The notes beneath the pieces are model-generated. The model was not told the origin of the DNA. It did no database searches and saw only the letters and a list, made by a program, of their open reading frames with translations. From contig JAKIUH010000006.1 in the NCBI GenBank assembly GCA_021647685.1, forward strand, positions 1-31,292: 31,292 nucleotides of DNA, read 5' to 3'. Source of the stretch: Bacteroidales bacterium (lineage in GTDB: Bacteria; Bacteroidota; Bacteroidia; Bacteroidales; NBLH01). Both the position numbers and the translations under genes were made by a program. Below, piece by piece: positions 6,014 through 14,958 of the stretch; the first letter of the stretch is position 1, and each line of letters begins with the position of its first letter.

Positions 6014-8215
6014 ATGTTTAGTAAATTCAAAGAAAATAATGATGCATTTTTTACCGCATTTCATATTAATCCGGCTATGTCGGGATTAACAAATATTAAA
6101 ACATGCAAGTTTATAGATATTAATAAAAGCGCTTGTGAAAAGCTGGCTTATTCAAGGGAAGAAATAATAGGAAAGAAAGCAGATAGCATAAATATTGTAG
6201 ATAAGACTGTACAAAAAGAGATTGTTAATTTAATAAACCAAAAAAAGAAAATACAGAATTATGAGACAATATTTAAAACAAAAAATGGCGAAAAACTTCA
6301 TGTGTTATTATCTGCAACAATATTAAAAGGATTTGAAGATTATTTATACATTGTTGCGTCAGATATTTCAGATTGGAAAAAAGCAGAACAAGCACTAAAA
6401 GAAAGTGAAGAGCGTTATCAAAGTCTTTCTGATGCAACTAACGAAGCAATTCTTCTTTCATATAAAGGACAATGTTTTAACCAAAACAAATCAGCAGAGA
6501 AATTGTTTGGATACACATTAGACGAAGCTGTTGGGAAACAAATATCCGAATGGGTTACTCCTAAATATCATGAATTAACAATAAGCAATATATTGTCGAA
6601 TTATGAAAAATCATATGAAGTAACTGCCGTAAGAAAAGATGGTTCGACATTCCCCGCCGAAATTCAGATTAAGAAAGCATTTTTTAAAGGAAAAGAAATT
6701 AGAATAACAGCATTGAGAGATATTAGCCAAAAGAAAAAGGTAGAAGATGAACTAAAGTTAGCCAAAGAAAAAGCAGAAACAGCCTCAAGAGCAAAAAGTG
6801 AGTTCTTAGCCAATATTTCGCATGAAATAAGAACTCCCATGAACTCAATACTGGGGTTTAGTGAACTACTGCTTAATAAAATAAATAATCCACAATATAA
6901 AAGCTATCTTTCATCAATTCTTACAAGCGGAAAATCACTAATATCACTTATTAATAATATTTTAGATATATCAAAGCTGGAAGCCAATAAGCTGGAAATA
7001 AAAAAAGAACCGGTAATCATAAAAACTATTTTTGAGAAAATTGAAAAAGACTTTCAGCAGAAGATTGATAATAAAAATCTAAAATTTTTAATTAAGATAC
7101 CGGATGACTTACCCGCTAAACTATTATTGGATGAAACACGTGTACATCAGATATTATACAATCTAGTAAGCAATGCCATAAAATTTACCCCCAAAGGTTA
7201 TATTTTACTTCAATCTAAAATTATTCAAAAAAAAGCGAATAACAAAATCGATTTAATATTTATTGTTGAAGATACAGGAATTGGAATTCCTCAAAAACAA
7301 AGAAGTTTAATATTTGATACTTTTATACAGCAAGGCAGAAAATACGAAGGTAGTGGACTGGGCTTAAGTATTGCAAAGCGCTTAACTGAAAAAATGAATG
7401 GAGAAATTAATTTATCCAGTGTAGTGGGTAAAGGTACTGTATTTACTGTATTATTCCATGATATTGAGACGGTTAACCATCAGATTGAGCATAAATATAT
7501 TAAACCTAGTGCAGCAATTAGTACCTGTACTAAACCGCTAAGGATAATAATAGTTGATAATTACCTGCACAATAAAAATTCATTAAAACACCAGATTAAT
7601 AATAAAAATATTCATACCCTAATTATTGACCGTGTTGAAAAAATACTTAAAATACAAAATATTGAGTTTTCCGATATAATTTTCCTGAATATTGATATGT
7701 TTAATAAAAAGGGATACAGAATTATTGAAAAATTTAAAAGTGCTCCTATTTTTAAAAATACACCACTTATTGCATATTCACCAAATGCATCGGTTAAAAG
7801 TTTTAAAAAAAACAAACACCTGTTTAACGGATACATAAACAAACCAATTAATAAAGAGCTAATATATTTAGAGCTTAAAAAACATTTCAGGTTTTCAAAA
7901 ATTACAGAAACAAAAAAAGAGATAGGGCAAAAATTAAGCGATGCCGAAAAACAAAAAATTGATGTGTTTATCAAACAACACAAACTAAGTCTGCTTCAAC
8001 AATGGAAAAACATAAACGATAGTTTAATTATTTATGAAATTGAAAACTTTGTATATAATGTAATTAAACATTCCAATAAGCTGAATGTGGATATCTTAGA
8101 TAACTATTTGGATAATTTGCTAACAAAAATACATGAATTTGATATTGAAGCAATCGAAGATATTCTTAATAAATTTCCTGAAATAATAAACTCATTAGAA
8201 AGTATTAATCACTAA
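6014..8215 (+). CDS. PAS-PAS hybrid histidine kinase with a degenerate receiver
   Basis: This encodes 733 residues with no membrane helix, so it is a cytoplasmic sensor. Domains: PAS at about 15-125, a second PAS at about 132-242, and HisKA with phospho-acceptor H270 (ISHEIRTPMNS). The HATPase has an N box (N383, N387), G1 box EDTGIGI (D420) and G2 box GSGLG (446-450). A receiver-like domain spans about 509-625, and a helical C-terminal domain spans about 642-730. The kinase core looks active. In the receiver the phospho-acceptor Asp is replaced by Asn (N559, FLNIDM), the acidic pair is VDN (515-516) and the Thr position reads S589; only the Lys (K610) is kept. The receiver therefore probably cannot accept phosphate. 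The protein is a paralogue of the kinase at 9425-11566, with near-identical HisKA and matching C-terminal domains. The receiver-kinase gene follows after 10 bp. Confidence 0.93.
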   Translation: MFSKFKENNDAFFTAFHINPAMSGLTNIKTCKFIDINKSACEKLAYSREEIIGKKADSINIVDKTVQKEIVNLINQKKKIQNYETIFKTKNGEKLHVLLSATILKGFEDYLYIVASDISDWKKAEQALKESEERYQSLSDATNEAILLSYKGQCFNQNKSAEKLFGYTLDEAVGKQISEWVTPKYHELTISNILSNYEKSYEVTAVRKDGSTFPAEIQIKKAFFKGKEIRITALRDISQKKKVEDELKLAKEKAETASRAKSEFLANISHEIRTPMNSILGFSELLLNKINNPQYKSYLSSILTSGKSLISLINNILDISKLEANKLEIKKEPVIIKTIFEKIEKDFQQKIDNKNLKFLIKIPDDLPAKLLLDETRVHQILYNLVSNAIKFTPKGYILLQSKIIQKKANNKIDLIFIVEDTGIGIPQKQRSLIFDTFIQQGRKYEGSGLGLSIAKRLTEKMNGEINLSSVVGKGTVFTVLFHDIETVNHQIEHKYIKPSAAISTCTKPLRIIIVDNYLHNKNSLKHQINNKNIHTLIIDRVEKILKIQNIEFSDIIFLNIDMFNKKGYRIIEKFKSAPIFKNTPLIAYSPNASVKSFKKNKHLFNGYINKPINKELIYLELKKHFRFSKITETKKEIGQKLSDAEKQKIDVFIKQHKLSLLQQWKNINDSLIIYEIENFVYNVIKHSNKLNVDILDNYLDNLLTKIHEFDIEAIEDILNKFPEIINSLESINH

Positions 8216-8225
8216 ATACATACGT

Positions 8226-9329
8226 ATGAAAACAATATTAATAATTGATGACAATAATAAAAACCTACAAGTTTTAGGAAGTATATTAAATGATGCAAAT
8301 TATAAAATTGCAATGGCGAAAGACGGTAAATCCGGTTTAAAACTCGCAAAAAAAATTATGCCCGATGCCATTTTACTTGATATAATGATGCCGGATATGG
8401 ATGGATATGAAGTATGTGAAAAACTTAAAAAAGACGAAAAAAGTAAAGAAATACCCGTGCTGTTTATTACAGCAAAAGCAGAAACGGAGGATATTGTTAA
8501 AGGATTTGAAAAAGGAGGAGTTGACTATATTACAAAACCTTTTAATAAAGAAGAGCTTTTAGTAAGGCTAAAAACCCATATTGAACTAAAAAAAGCAAAA
8601 GAACTAATTACTATTCAAGCAAAAGACTTATATGAACTTAACGAAGCTAAAAATAAAATGTTCTCCGTAATTGCTCATGATTTAAAAAATGCCATAGGAG
8701 GTTTTAAATCCGCATCAAACATGTTGGCAGAAGATATTGAATCTTTTACTCAGGAAGAGGTTATGGAGTTTATTAAAGTGTTAAGAGACAGTTCAAACGC
8801 AACATATGATTTATTAGAAAATATGCTCCTGTGGGCAAAATCTCATATTTCTGAAATAAAACCTCAGTTTCGTAAAATCTTGATTAAAGAAATTGCCGAG
8901 TCTGTTATTGACTTATATAAATCACAAGCCGAAAAAAAACACATAAACATTTTAATGAATATCCCCAATCATCTGTTTGCTTTTTCAGATATAGAAACAA
9001 TTAAAATAGTATTTCGAAATTTAATTTCTAATGCGATTAAATTTACTCCTGAAAATGGTTCTATTACAATTGACGCAAAAGAAACAGGAGACTATATTAC
9101 TATTTTTGTCAAAGATACCGGTGTTGGTATTGCACAAGAAGACATTGAAAAAATATTTGATGACAAAAAACATTTTACGACCTACGGAACAGATAGTGAA
9201 AAAGGAAGTGGTATTGGAATGGGACTTTGTAAACATTACATTGAAGCAAATGGAGGACAAATTAATATAGAAAGTACTCCTAGAAAAGGTACCACTGTAA
9301 AGTTTACACTTAAAAAAGCAAAACCATAA
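8226..9329 (+). CDS. Receiver-histidine kinase fusion protein
   Basis: This encodes 367 residues. The N-terminal receiver (1-120) is complete: an IIDDN acidic pair, phospho-acceptor D52 (LLDIMMPDMDG), T82 and K104 (TKPF). After a helical linker come a HisKA-type domain with H151 (IAHDLKN) and an HATPase with RNLISNAIKF, KDTGVGI and GSGIGMGL motifs. There is no membrane segment. Proteins of this layout receive phosphate or a signal through the receiver, which controls the attached kinase. The gene begins 10 bp after the stop of the hybrid kinase at 6014-8215 and is almost certainly co-transcribed with it. The downstream hybrid kinase (9425-11566) converges on it. No DNA-binding output domain is present, so the output must go through another protein. 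Confidence 0.93.
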   Translation: MKTILIIDDNNKNLQVLGSILNDANYKIAMAKDGKSGLKLAKKIMPDAILLDIMMPDMDGYEVCEKLKKDEKSKEIPVLFITAKAETEDIVKGFEKGGVDYITKPFNKEELLVRLKTHIELKKAKELITIQAKDLYELNEAKNKMFSVIAHDLKNAIGGFKSASNMLAEDIESFTQEEVMEFIKVLRDSSNATYDLLENMLLWAKSHISEIKPQFRKILIKEIAESVIDLYKSQAEKKHINILMNIPNHLFAFSDIETIKIVFRNLISNAIKFTPENGSITIDAKETGDYITIFVKDTGVGIAQEDIEKIFDDKKHFTTYGTDSEKGSGIGMGLCKHYIEANGGQINIESTPRKGTTVKFTLKKAKP

Positions 9330-9424
9330 TATGGATTTGTGTTGTGTCAAATAGTTTATAGTCATTGGGGGATAGTGTCATCTAAAATGAACTTTACACA
9401 CTTTTCAGGAAGAGTCTGTTAACT

Positions 9425-11566
9425 TTAACTGGCTCTTAACCGTGTTGTATCCATTCTTTTTATTACTGTCTTATTATTCGAGCTCAATGCAATTGATTCT
9501 AATCTTTGCATTATATCCGGAAATTCAGCCAGGCAACTTTCAATTGTATCAATATCAAAGCTTTTGGTGCTTTCTGATAATTTATCAATATACTTGTTCA
9601 AAATACCTATGTTTAAATTCTTACTTTGTTCGCGCAGCTTTTTCACAAAATATTTAATATCATAAATGATAAACTCATCTTTTACTTTTTCCCAATGATT
9701 GAGTAATTGGTACTTATTTTCTTTTATAAATTGATTAATTTGTGCTTTATCAGAATCTGAAAATTCATATTTTTCAGATATATCAGCATTCGTTTTATCA
9801 CCTAGTTTATCATAGGGTAGAAATTTCATCAATTCCTTATAAATTTCAGTTTTACCGGCGGGCTTTCTTAATAAACCATCAAATAGTTGATAGATTTCAT
9901 TTTCTTGATATTGCATAGCTGATGCAGTAAATGCAATTACAGGAATATTTTTAAGATTTGGATTTTCTTTTATTTTTTTTGTAAGTTCATAGCCGTCAAT
10001 GCCCGGCATTTGTAAATCCATGAAAATAAAATCCGGCTTTTCATATTTTAATATTTGCAATGCGCTGTTTCCATTACTCGATACTAAAAATGAAATATTA
10101 GGATCATCTATTAATTTTGTAAGCATCAATACGTTAAACTTTACATCATCAACAATCATAATTTTTGCAGGATGAAATTTAATATTGGAACAAACCCCAG
10201 TCGGTTTATGCTCTTTTAGCATATTTCTTTCGTGCTTAACAATAGCTACATCTAAAAGTTCAATAATAAATTCAGTTCCTTTATTGGGCTTACTATTCAC
10301 CTTAATTTGTCCATTCATTTTTTCAACAAGCCTTTTGGCAATGGACAAACCCAAACCTGTACCTCCGTATTTTTTAATGCTTTGTCCACTTTGTTGACTA
10401 AAGGCATCAAATATTTTCTCATGTTCCGATTTTTTAATGCCAATCCCCGTATCTTCAACAGATATTAGGACTGTTGCTTTATCACTATTCAAATATTTTT
10501 TATATCCTACCTTTATTTTAATATAACCTTGCTCAGTAAACTTAATAGCATTTCCCACCAAATTAAATAAAATTTGATAAATTCTAAGTTCATCTAGAAT
10601 AATTGTTTGAGGGAAATTTTCGTCAATCTCGGTATATATTGATAAGTTTTTTCTTTTAGCTTTTTCTTTAAATAATTGTTTAATTTCTTGAACTATAAGA
10701 GGTAAATGAACTGCTTCGAAATTTAATTCCAACTTTCCTGCTTCTATTTTAGATAAATCCAAGATATCATTAATTAATGCAAGAAGTGTTTTGCCACTGG
10801 AAAGTATTGTTTTAAGATAGCTTTTGTATTGTGGTGTTTCAATTTTATTCAACAAAATTTCACTAAACCCGAGTATTGCGTTCATGGGAGTTCTGATTTC
10901 ATGCGAAACATTAGCCAAAAACTCACTTTTAGCTCTTGAAGCTGCTTCTGCTTTTTCTTTGGCAATAGTTAATTCATCAATTTTTTTTAAAAGCATTTTT
11001 TTCTGCCGAACAAGGTCTTTATTTACTTCTTCTTCAAATTTGCATGATGTAATGCATGATTCGTTTATATTATATGCTAAACGAGCATAAGTTACCCCAG
11101 CAGCATTACAAACAAAAGATAAAATTGCAAGTTTTTCTTCAGTAAAATGATTTTTATTTTCACTTCCTAAAAGTAAAACTCCCATACTTTCATCATTTTT
11201 TAATAAAGGTATCGCAATTTCAGAATGGATATTTACATACCTGTTTTTTCCGGTAAAACTAAAATACTTTGTCATTTTTGCATTTGACTCAAGCACTATT
11301 TTTTTGTTTCGATGAACTTGTCCAATAATAGTGTCATCTATTTTATTCTCAGTATTGTTTTGATCATCAAATGAATAAGCTTTTGAGTAAAAAAGAATAA
11401 GATTATCACTTAATGGTGATTTTAACCAAAGCATTATGCTGTCAAAGGAAACAACTTCGGCAATAATTTTTAAAAAAACCTTTTTAAATGAACGAATATC
11501 TACAACCGATGACAATTGAAAATGATATGCATTCAACTCAGATATTATTTGGTTTAAGCTTTTCAT
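9425..11566 (-). CDS. GAF hybrid histidine kinase with an intact receiver
   Basis: This encodes 713 residues and is cytoplasmic. Domains: GAF at about 15-165, a short coiled coil, and HisKA with H222 (VSHEIRTPMNA). The HATPase shows FNLVGNAIKF, EDTGIGI and GTGLG. The receiver spans about 467-580 with VDD (473-474), phospho-acceptor D517 (FMDLQMPGIDG), T547 and K568. A helical C-terminal domain (about 605-690) matches the end of the 6014-8215 kinase, including the FDI and EFPDIMQRLES-type ending. It lacks the His motif of an HPt domain. The start at 11566 is supported by a rare strong Shine-Dalgarno (AGGAGGA, 5 bp before the ATG). A TACCTTTG -7 element and dyad site B lie upstream. The gene converges with the receiver-kinase gene, leaving 95 bp with no clear terminator. 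Confidence 0.94.
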   Translation of the reverse strand: MKSLNQIISELNAYHFQLSSVVDIRSFKKVFLKIIAEVVSFDSIMLWLKSPLSDNLILFYSKAYSFDDQNNTENKIDDTIIGQVHRNKKIVLESNAKMTKYFSFTGKNRYVNIHSEIAIPLLKNDESMGVLLLGSENKNHFTEEKLAILSFVCNAAGVTYARLAYNINESCITSCKFEEEVNKDLVRQKKMLLKKIDELTIAKEKAEAASRAKSEFLANVSHEIRTPMNAILGFSEILLNKIETPQYKSYLKTILSSGKTLLALINDILDLSKIEAGKLELNFEAVHLPLIVQEIKQLFKEKAKRKNLSIYTEIDENFPQTIILDELRIYQILFNLVGNAIKFTEQGYIKIKVGYKKYLNSDKATVLISVEDTGIGIKKSEHEKIFDAFSQQSGQSIKKYGGTGLGLSIAKRLVEKMNGQIKVNSKPNKGTEFIIELLDVAIVKHERNMLKEHKPTGVCSNIKFHPAKIMIVDDVKFNVLMLTKLIDDPNISFLVSSNGNSALQILKYEKPDFIFMDLQMPGIDGYELTKKIKENPNLKNIPVIAFTASAMQYQENEIYQLFDGLLRKPAGKTEIYKELMKFLPYDKLGDKTNADISEKYEFSDSDKAQINQFIKENKYQLLNHWEKVKDEFIIYDIKYFVKKLREQSKNLNIGILNKYIDKLSESTKSFDIDTIESCLAEFPDIMQRLESIALSSNNKTVIKRMDTTRLRAS

Positions 11567-11570
11567 ATTG

Positions 11571-11577
11571 TCCTCCT
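11571..11577 (-). promoter_or_regulatory. Strong Shine-Dalgarno sequence of the GAF hybrid kinase
   Basis: Minus-strand AGGAGGA lies about 5 nt before the ATG at 11566. Most other start codons in this window have no purine-rich ribosome site, as is usual in Bacteroidota, so this one is unusual and fixes the start. Confidence 0.7.
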
Positions 11578-11585
11578 TTTTTCTT

Positions 11586-11593
11586 CAAAGGTA
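11586..11593 (-). promoter_or_regulatory. -7 element (TACCTTTG) of the GAF hybrid kinase gene
   Basis: This is an exact TAnnTTTG match 19 bp before the start codon. No TTTG occurs at the -33 distance. The dyad at 11652 lies 58 bp further upstream, as expected for an activator-dependent promoter. Confidence 0.55.
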
Positions 11594-11651
11594 CTACCAG
11601 ATAGTGTATTAATTCAGGGTAAAAAAGCTTAAAGCAAAGGAATTAACAAAA

Positions 11652-11667
11652 TAGGTATAAGCACTTA
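11652..11667 (-). promoter_or_regulatory. Dyad operator-like site B
   Basis: On the minus strand TAAGT-N6-ACCTA, one mismatch from a perfect dyad. It lies 58 bp upstream of the -7 element of the GAF hybrid kinase. It partly overlaps a separate perfect hairpin (ATAAGCA/TGCTTAT, 11657-11676), which could instead be part of a weak terminator for the GT2 gene at 11717. Confidence 0.5.
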
Positions 11668-11716
11668 TTTGCTTATCGAGCAGTTTTTAACTATTATTAA
11701 GCCATCAGATATTCTA

Positions 11717-12916
11717 TTAAACCAATTGCGCCCTTTTTGCCCTCTCCCATTTTACAGATTGCTGAGATGTAATAAGCCTATAAAAGCCCAAAAACACTGA
11801 AAAATTCATAATGAAAAAATAATAAGGAACAAAAAGTGCTTTAATTCGTGTTTTATAGTTCTCAACAAGCCAACCAATTAAAACAGAAAGATAAAATAAT
11901 ATCTGTCCTGACAACAATACGGCATAAAAATCGGAACTTAAAAAATAACCGGATTTTAATACTAAAATAATATTTAATGGACTAATCATCAATAAAGCTA
12001 ATGGACTAAGTGTCCACCGTAAAACCCTGTGTGATATGTACTGAAATGATAAAACACCATATTTAAAAGGGTTTAGCAATGGTGTTAGTCTTATAACAGA
12101 TTGTAAGCCTCCTGCAGAAATTCGGATTTTACGTTTTAATTCTTCCTTTACATTTGCCGAAGCAGTTTCAATAGCATATGCATCAGGGTTATATTGAATG
12201 GTATATCCTTTCATTGCAATTCTAAGCGAAATAATAAAATCATCAAGTAAAGTATCGCTTTCAAGCTCTTGATATAATGCTGTCCGAATGGCAAATAATT
12301 CTCCTGCAGCTCCAACAGCTGAATATAGCTTTGCATCCCATTTTTTTAAAGTTGATTCATATTTCCAATATAAGCTTTCGCCGGCACCGGATGCTGTATC
12401 AGTTTTATTCGAATATATTCTTTTTTCTCCCGATACACAGCCTACTTTTGGATTGCTAAACATTTTCACGATTTCTTTCACCGAGTTTTTTCCTAAATTA
12501 GTATTTGCATCCGAAAAAATAACAATAGGTGTATCAACAAATTTTATCCCACGGTTCATTGCTGCAATTTTTCCACATCGTTCATTTTGATGATAAACCT
12601 TAATGTTTTTATACTGTTTTAAAATTTCCGGTGTACCATCATCTGAGCCATCGGTAATCCATAGGTATTTTATTTTATCTTTAGGATAGTCCAAGTCAAA
12701 TGAGTTTTTTACCTTAGCTTCAACAAAATCTTTTTCATTATATGCAGTTACCAATAATGTTACTTCAGGCTCATAATCAGGATTGTAAGAAGACTTATTA
12801 TTTATTGTGAATAAACTTTTAATACCTACTAAGAAGTATAATAATATTCCATATCCGATATAGGAATAGAACATAATAAACAAACAAAACCAAAATAGTA
12901 TTTCCAATATTTTCAT
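11717..12916 (-). CDS. Membrane GT2 glycosyltransferase, processive type
   Basis: This encodes 399 residues. A membrane segment lies at about residues 5-32, then a GT2 (GT-A) catalytic domain at about 50-270, then three or so membrane segments at the C-terminus (about 300-390). Motifs: VTAYNEKD, ITDGSDDGT (D89, D92), the metal-binding SDANT (D136) and a DDF motif (LLDDFIISLR) in the acceptor site. The later motif reads RKIRISAGG rather than a canonical QxxRW. This membrane-bound layout is that of cellulose synthase-like and hyaluronan synthase-like enzymes, which transfer sugars at the inner membrane. It is the last gene of the polysaccharide block, 54 bp after the glycosyltransferase-acetyltransferase fusion. 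The sugar donor cannot be predicted. Confidence 0.9.
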   Translation of the reverse strand: MKILEILFWFCLFIMFYSYIGYGILLYFLVGIKSLFTINNKSSYNPDYEPEVTLLVTAYNEKDFVEAKVKNSFDLDYPKDKIKYLWITDGSDDGTPEILKQYKNIKVYHQNERCGKIAAMNRGIKFVDTPIVIFSDANTNLGKNSVKEIVKMFSNPKVGCVSGEKRIYSNKTDTASGAGESLYWKYESTLKKWDAKLYSAVGAAGELFAIRTALYQELESDTLLDDFIISLRIAMKGYTIQYNPDAYAIETASANVKEELKRKIRISAGGLQSVIRLTPLLNPFKYGVLSFQYISHRVLRWTLSPLALLMISPLNIILVLKSGYFLSSDFYAVLLSGQILFYLSVLIGWLVENYKTRIKALFVPYYFFIMNFSVFLGFYRLITSQQSVKWERAKRAQLV

Positions 12917-12970
12917 AAGCTCATATTTTTATTGTATATGCCCGTACAACACTTCGTACTAAATAGTATA

Positions 12971-14866
12971 TCAGACAGCATTTTTTTTAGATATTTGTAT
13001 CATACGGGCAGTATTTTTTATCTTTAAACTATTTGTGCTCATCCATTTTCCTGATTTAGGGTAATATTGCTTAATTTTCTTAGCCGGATTACCGGCAACA
13101 ACAGAATATGCAGGAACATTTTTAGTTACCACGCTTCCTGCAGCGACAATACTGTGTTTCCCAATTGTTACACCCGGAAGTATAACTGCATTTGCCCCAA
13201 TCCAAGCTTCATTTTTTACAACAATAGGTTTTGTACTAACACCCTGAATATGAATTGGTTTTTTAACATTTTCATAATTATGATTTAAACCGGATAAAAC
13301 CACATTCTGAGCTAATCGAACATCATTGCCTATTTTTACAGGACCAATTAATGTATTTCCAATTCCAATCCGGCTTCGATCACCAATAATAACATCACCA
13401 ACCCCATTATTTATGGTGGTAAAATCTTCGATTGTTGTATCATTTCCTACATAAAAATTATTAAAAGGCATAACATCTATCCTTGTTCTACGGCAGATAT
13501 GTGCCCCTTTCCCAATATGGTGTTTAAACGGATTTAAAAATAATTTCACCCATAAACGCGGACGTGCTTGATTTTTGGGCGATAATAAATACAAAATGAG
13601 TTTTTTTAATTTAGGGTAAGTTATTAACTTTTCCTTTAATCTTGATTTTTTTAACGGCTGATTCCTGTCATTTTTTTTCTCAATTTCTTCAATGCGCTTG
13701 TATATTTCTTTAACATTATTTTCCCATGTATGTTTTTTGGCAAAAGCAATTCTTTCTTTTTGTTTTTGTTCTGAATTTTCAGCAAAAGCTTTATCAATTA
13801 AATTGATGTAATCTTCTTTATTCTCTGCCAGATAAACATAGTCTGAAAAAAAGTTCATCTCATCAGTTTTAGTTGCAACAACAGCTTTGCCCATTGCCAA
13901 ATATTCATCAATCTTACGCGGATAATTACCTATTGTAACCGTATTTAAAGATTGAGGATTTATTGCGATATCAAAAGTTGAAAGATATGCCGGAAGTTCA
14001 TTTTCTTTTTTATTCCCTAAAAAATATACATTTTCCATGCTATGCAAATTGCTTTTTTTAAAAGTTTCGTCTTCCGGACCTATTAAAACGATACTGTAAT
14101 CACTCTTTTTTTTGGCAATATATTGTATTGTTTCTATATCGAGACGTAAGCTTTTAAGGGCGCCAATATATCCGATAACCGGATGCTTTATCTTGCGAAT
14201 GTCATGAGGAACTTTATGCTTTATTTCAGCATTAAAAGCTGATACATTGCAACCTTGCCCAACAAAATATGAATGTGTGTTATATTTATATGCATAATTG
14301 GTTAAAAAGTGAGAGTTAGCAACTACTACATCGGCTTTTGAGATATGTTTTGCTTCAATGCGCACCCCTTGTTTTTTCCAATAATCAACAGCAGTTAAAT
14401 TATCACGTATATAATAAACGTAAATTGAAGCTTGCAATAGTTCTTTCAGATAAAAACTTCTGAAAATATCATTATCATTAAAAAGTATGTAGTTTTTAAA
14501 ATTTAATTGGTTTATTGCTTTTTTTATCTCTTTTGCAAATCGTCTGTTATTTTCCTTGTTAAGTATATCAAATAAAAAATTAACATTTAATTGGCTTATT
14601 GATTCTATAATTGTTTTAGGGTATAAATTCCATAAATTATCTTTAATCTTTATTAATTCCGGCTCATTACCTTTAATTATTTTTTTCCTTTTGAGCACTT
14701 TTGGATTATTGCTTTTTTTAAAAGAGGTAAGTCTATCAAGTGGTGGATTCACATACAAAACCCTGTTGTGTTTTGAAAATTCAAGAGCAATATTTTTGCA
14801 ATTACTCCCAATTTCAATATCCCAAGGTTGTAAACCAACAATTATAATATCTCTGTTTACAATCAT
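12971..14866 (-). CDS. Glycosyltransferase fused to a hexapeptide O-acetyltransferase
   Basis: This encodes 631 residues with two enzymes in one chain. Residues 5-395 look like a GT-B glycosyltransferase: an N-terminal Rossmann half, an IGYIGALKSLRLD segment at about 231-243, LIGPEDE (261-267), and a donor-binding region with YPRKIDEYLAMGKAVV at about 315-330. Residues 450-600 are a left-handed beta-helix acyltransferase of the LbH type, with repeated V/I-x-I-G hexads, the probable catalytic His in GLNHNYEN (H529), and the typical ending VVAGNPAKKI. A charged linker joins them (about 390-445). The combination suggests that sugar addition and acetylation of the repeat unit are coupled. It has its own TATCTTTG -7 element and dyad site C. 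No frameshift or stop separates the halves, so the fusion appears real. Confidence 0.9.
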   Translation of the reverse strand: MIVNRDIIIVGLQPWDIEIGSNCKNIALEFSKHNRVLYVNPPLDRLTSFKKSNNPKVLKRKKIIKGNEPELIKIKDNLWNLYPKTIIESISQLNVNFLFDILNKENNRRFAKEIKKAINQLNFKNYILFNDNDIFRSFYLKELLQASIYVYYIRDNLTAVDYWKKQGVRIEAKHISKADVVVANSHFLTNYAYKYNTHSYFVGQGCNVSAFNAEIKHKVPHDIRKIKHPVIGYIGALKSLRLDIETIQYIAKKKSDYSIVLIGPEDETFKKSNLHSMENVYFLGNKKENELPAYLSTFDIAINPQSLNTVTIGNYPRKIDEYLAMGKAVVATKTDEMNFFSDYVYLAENKEDYINLIDKAFAENSEQKQKERIAFAKKHTWENNVKEIYKRIEEIEKKNDRNQPLKKSRLKEKLITYPKLKKLILYLLSPKNQARPRLWVKLFLNPFKHHIGKGAHICRRTRIDVMPFNNFYVGNDTTIEDFTTINNGVGDVIIGDRSRIGIGNTLIGPVKIGNDVRLAQNVVLSGLNHNYENVKKPIHIQGVSTKPIVVKNEAWIGANAVILPGVTIGKHSIVAAGSVVTKNVPAYSVVAGNPAKKIKQYYPKSGKWMSTNSLKIKNTARMIQISKKNAV

Positions 14867-14891
14867 AACAAAAGATTTTTAAAATATAATA

Positions 14892-14899
14892 CAAAGATA
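14892..14899 (-). promoter_or_regulatory. -7 element (TATCTTTG) of the glycosyltransferase-acetyltransferase gene
   Basis: This is an exact TAnnTTTG match 25 bp before the start codon at 14866. No TTTG sits at the -33 distance. Dyad site C begins 59 bp upstream. Confidence 0.55.
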
Positions 14900-14958
14900 T
14901 TTTGGTAAGTTTGATAATAAGAGCGCTTATTAACTTATAATATATTAAATGTCAAGAA

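Noticed and set aside
7612..7983. 123-residue minus-strand frame inside the PAS kinase gene
   Set aside because: It lies fully antisense to a well-supported gene, with a composition expected from reading A/T-rich code backwards.
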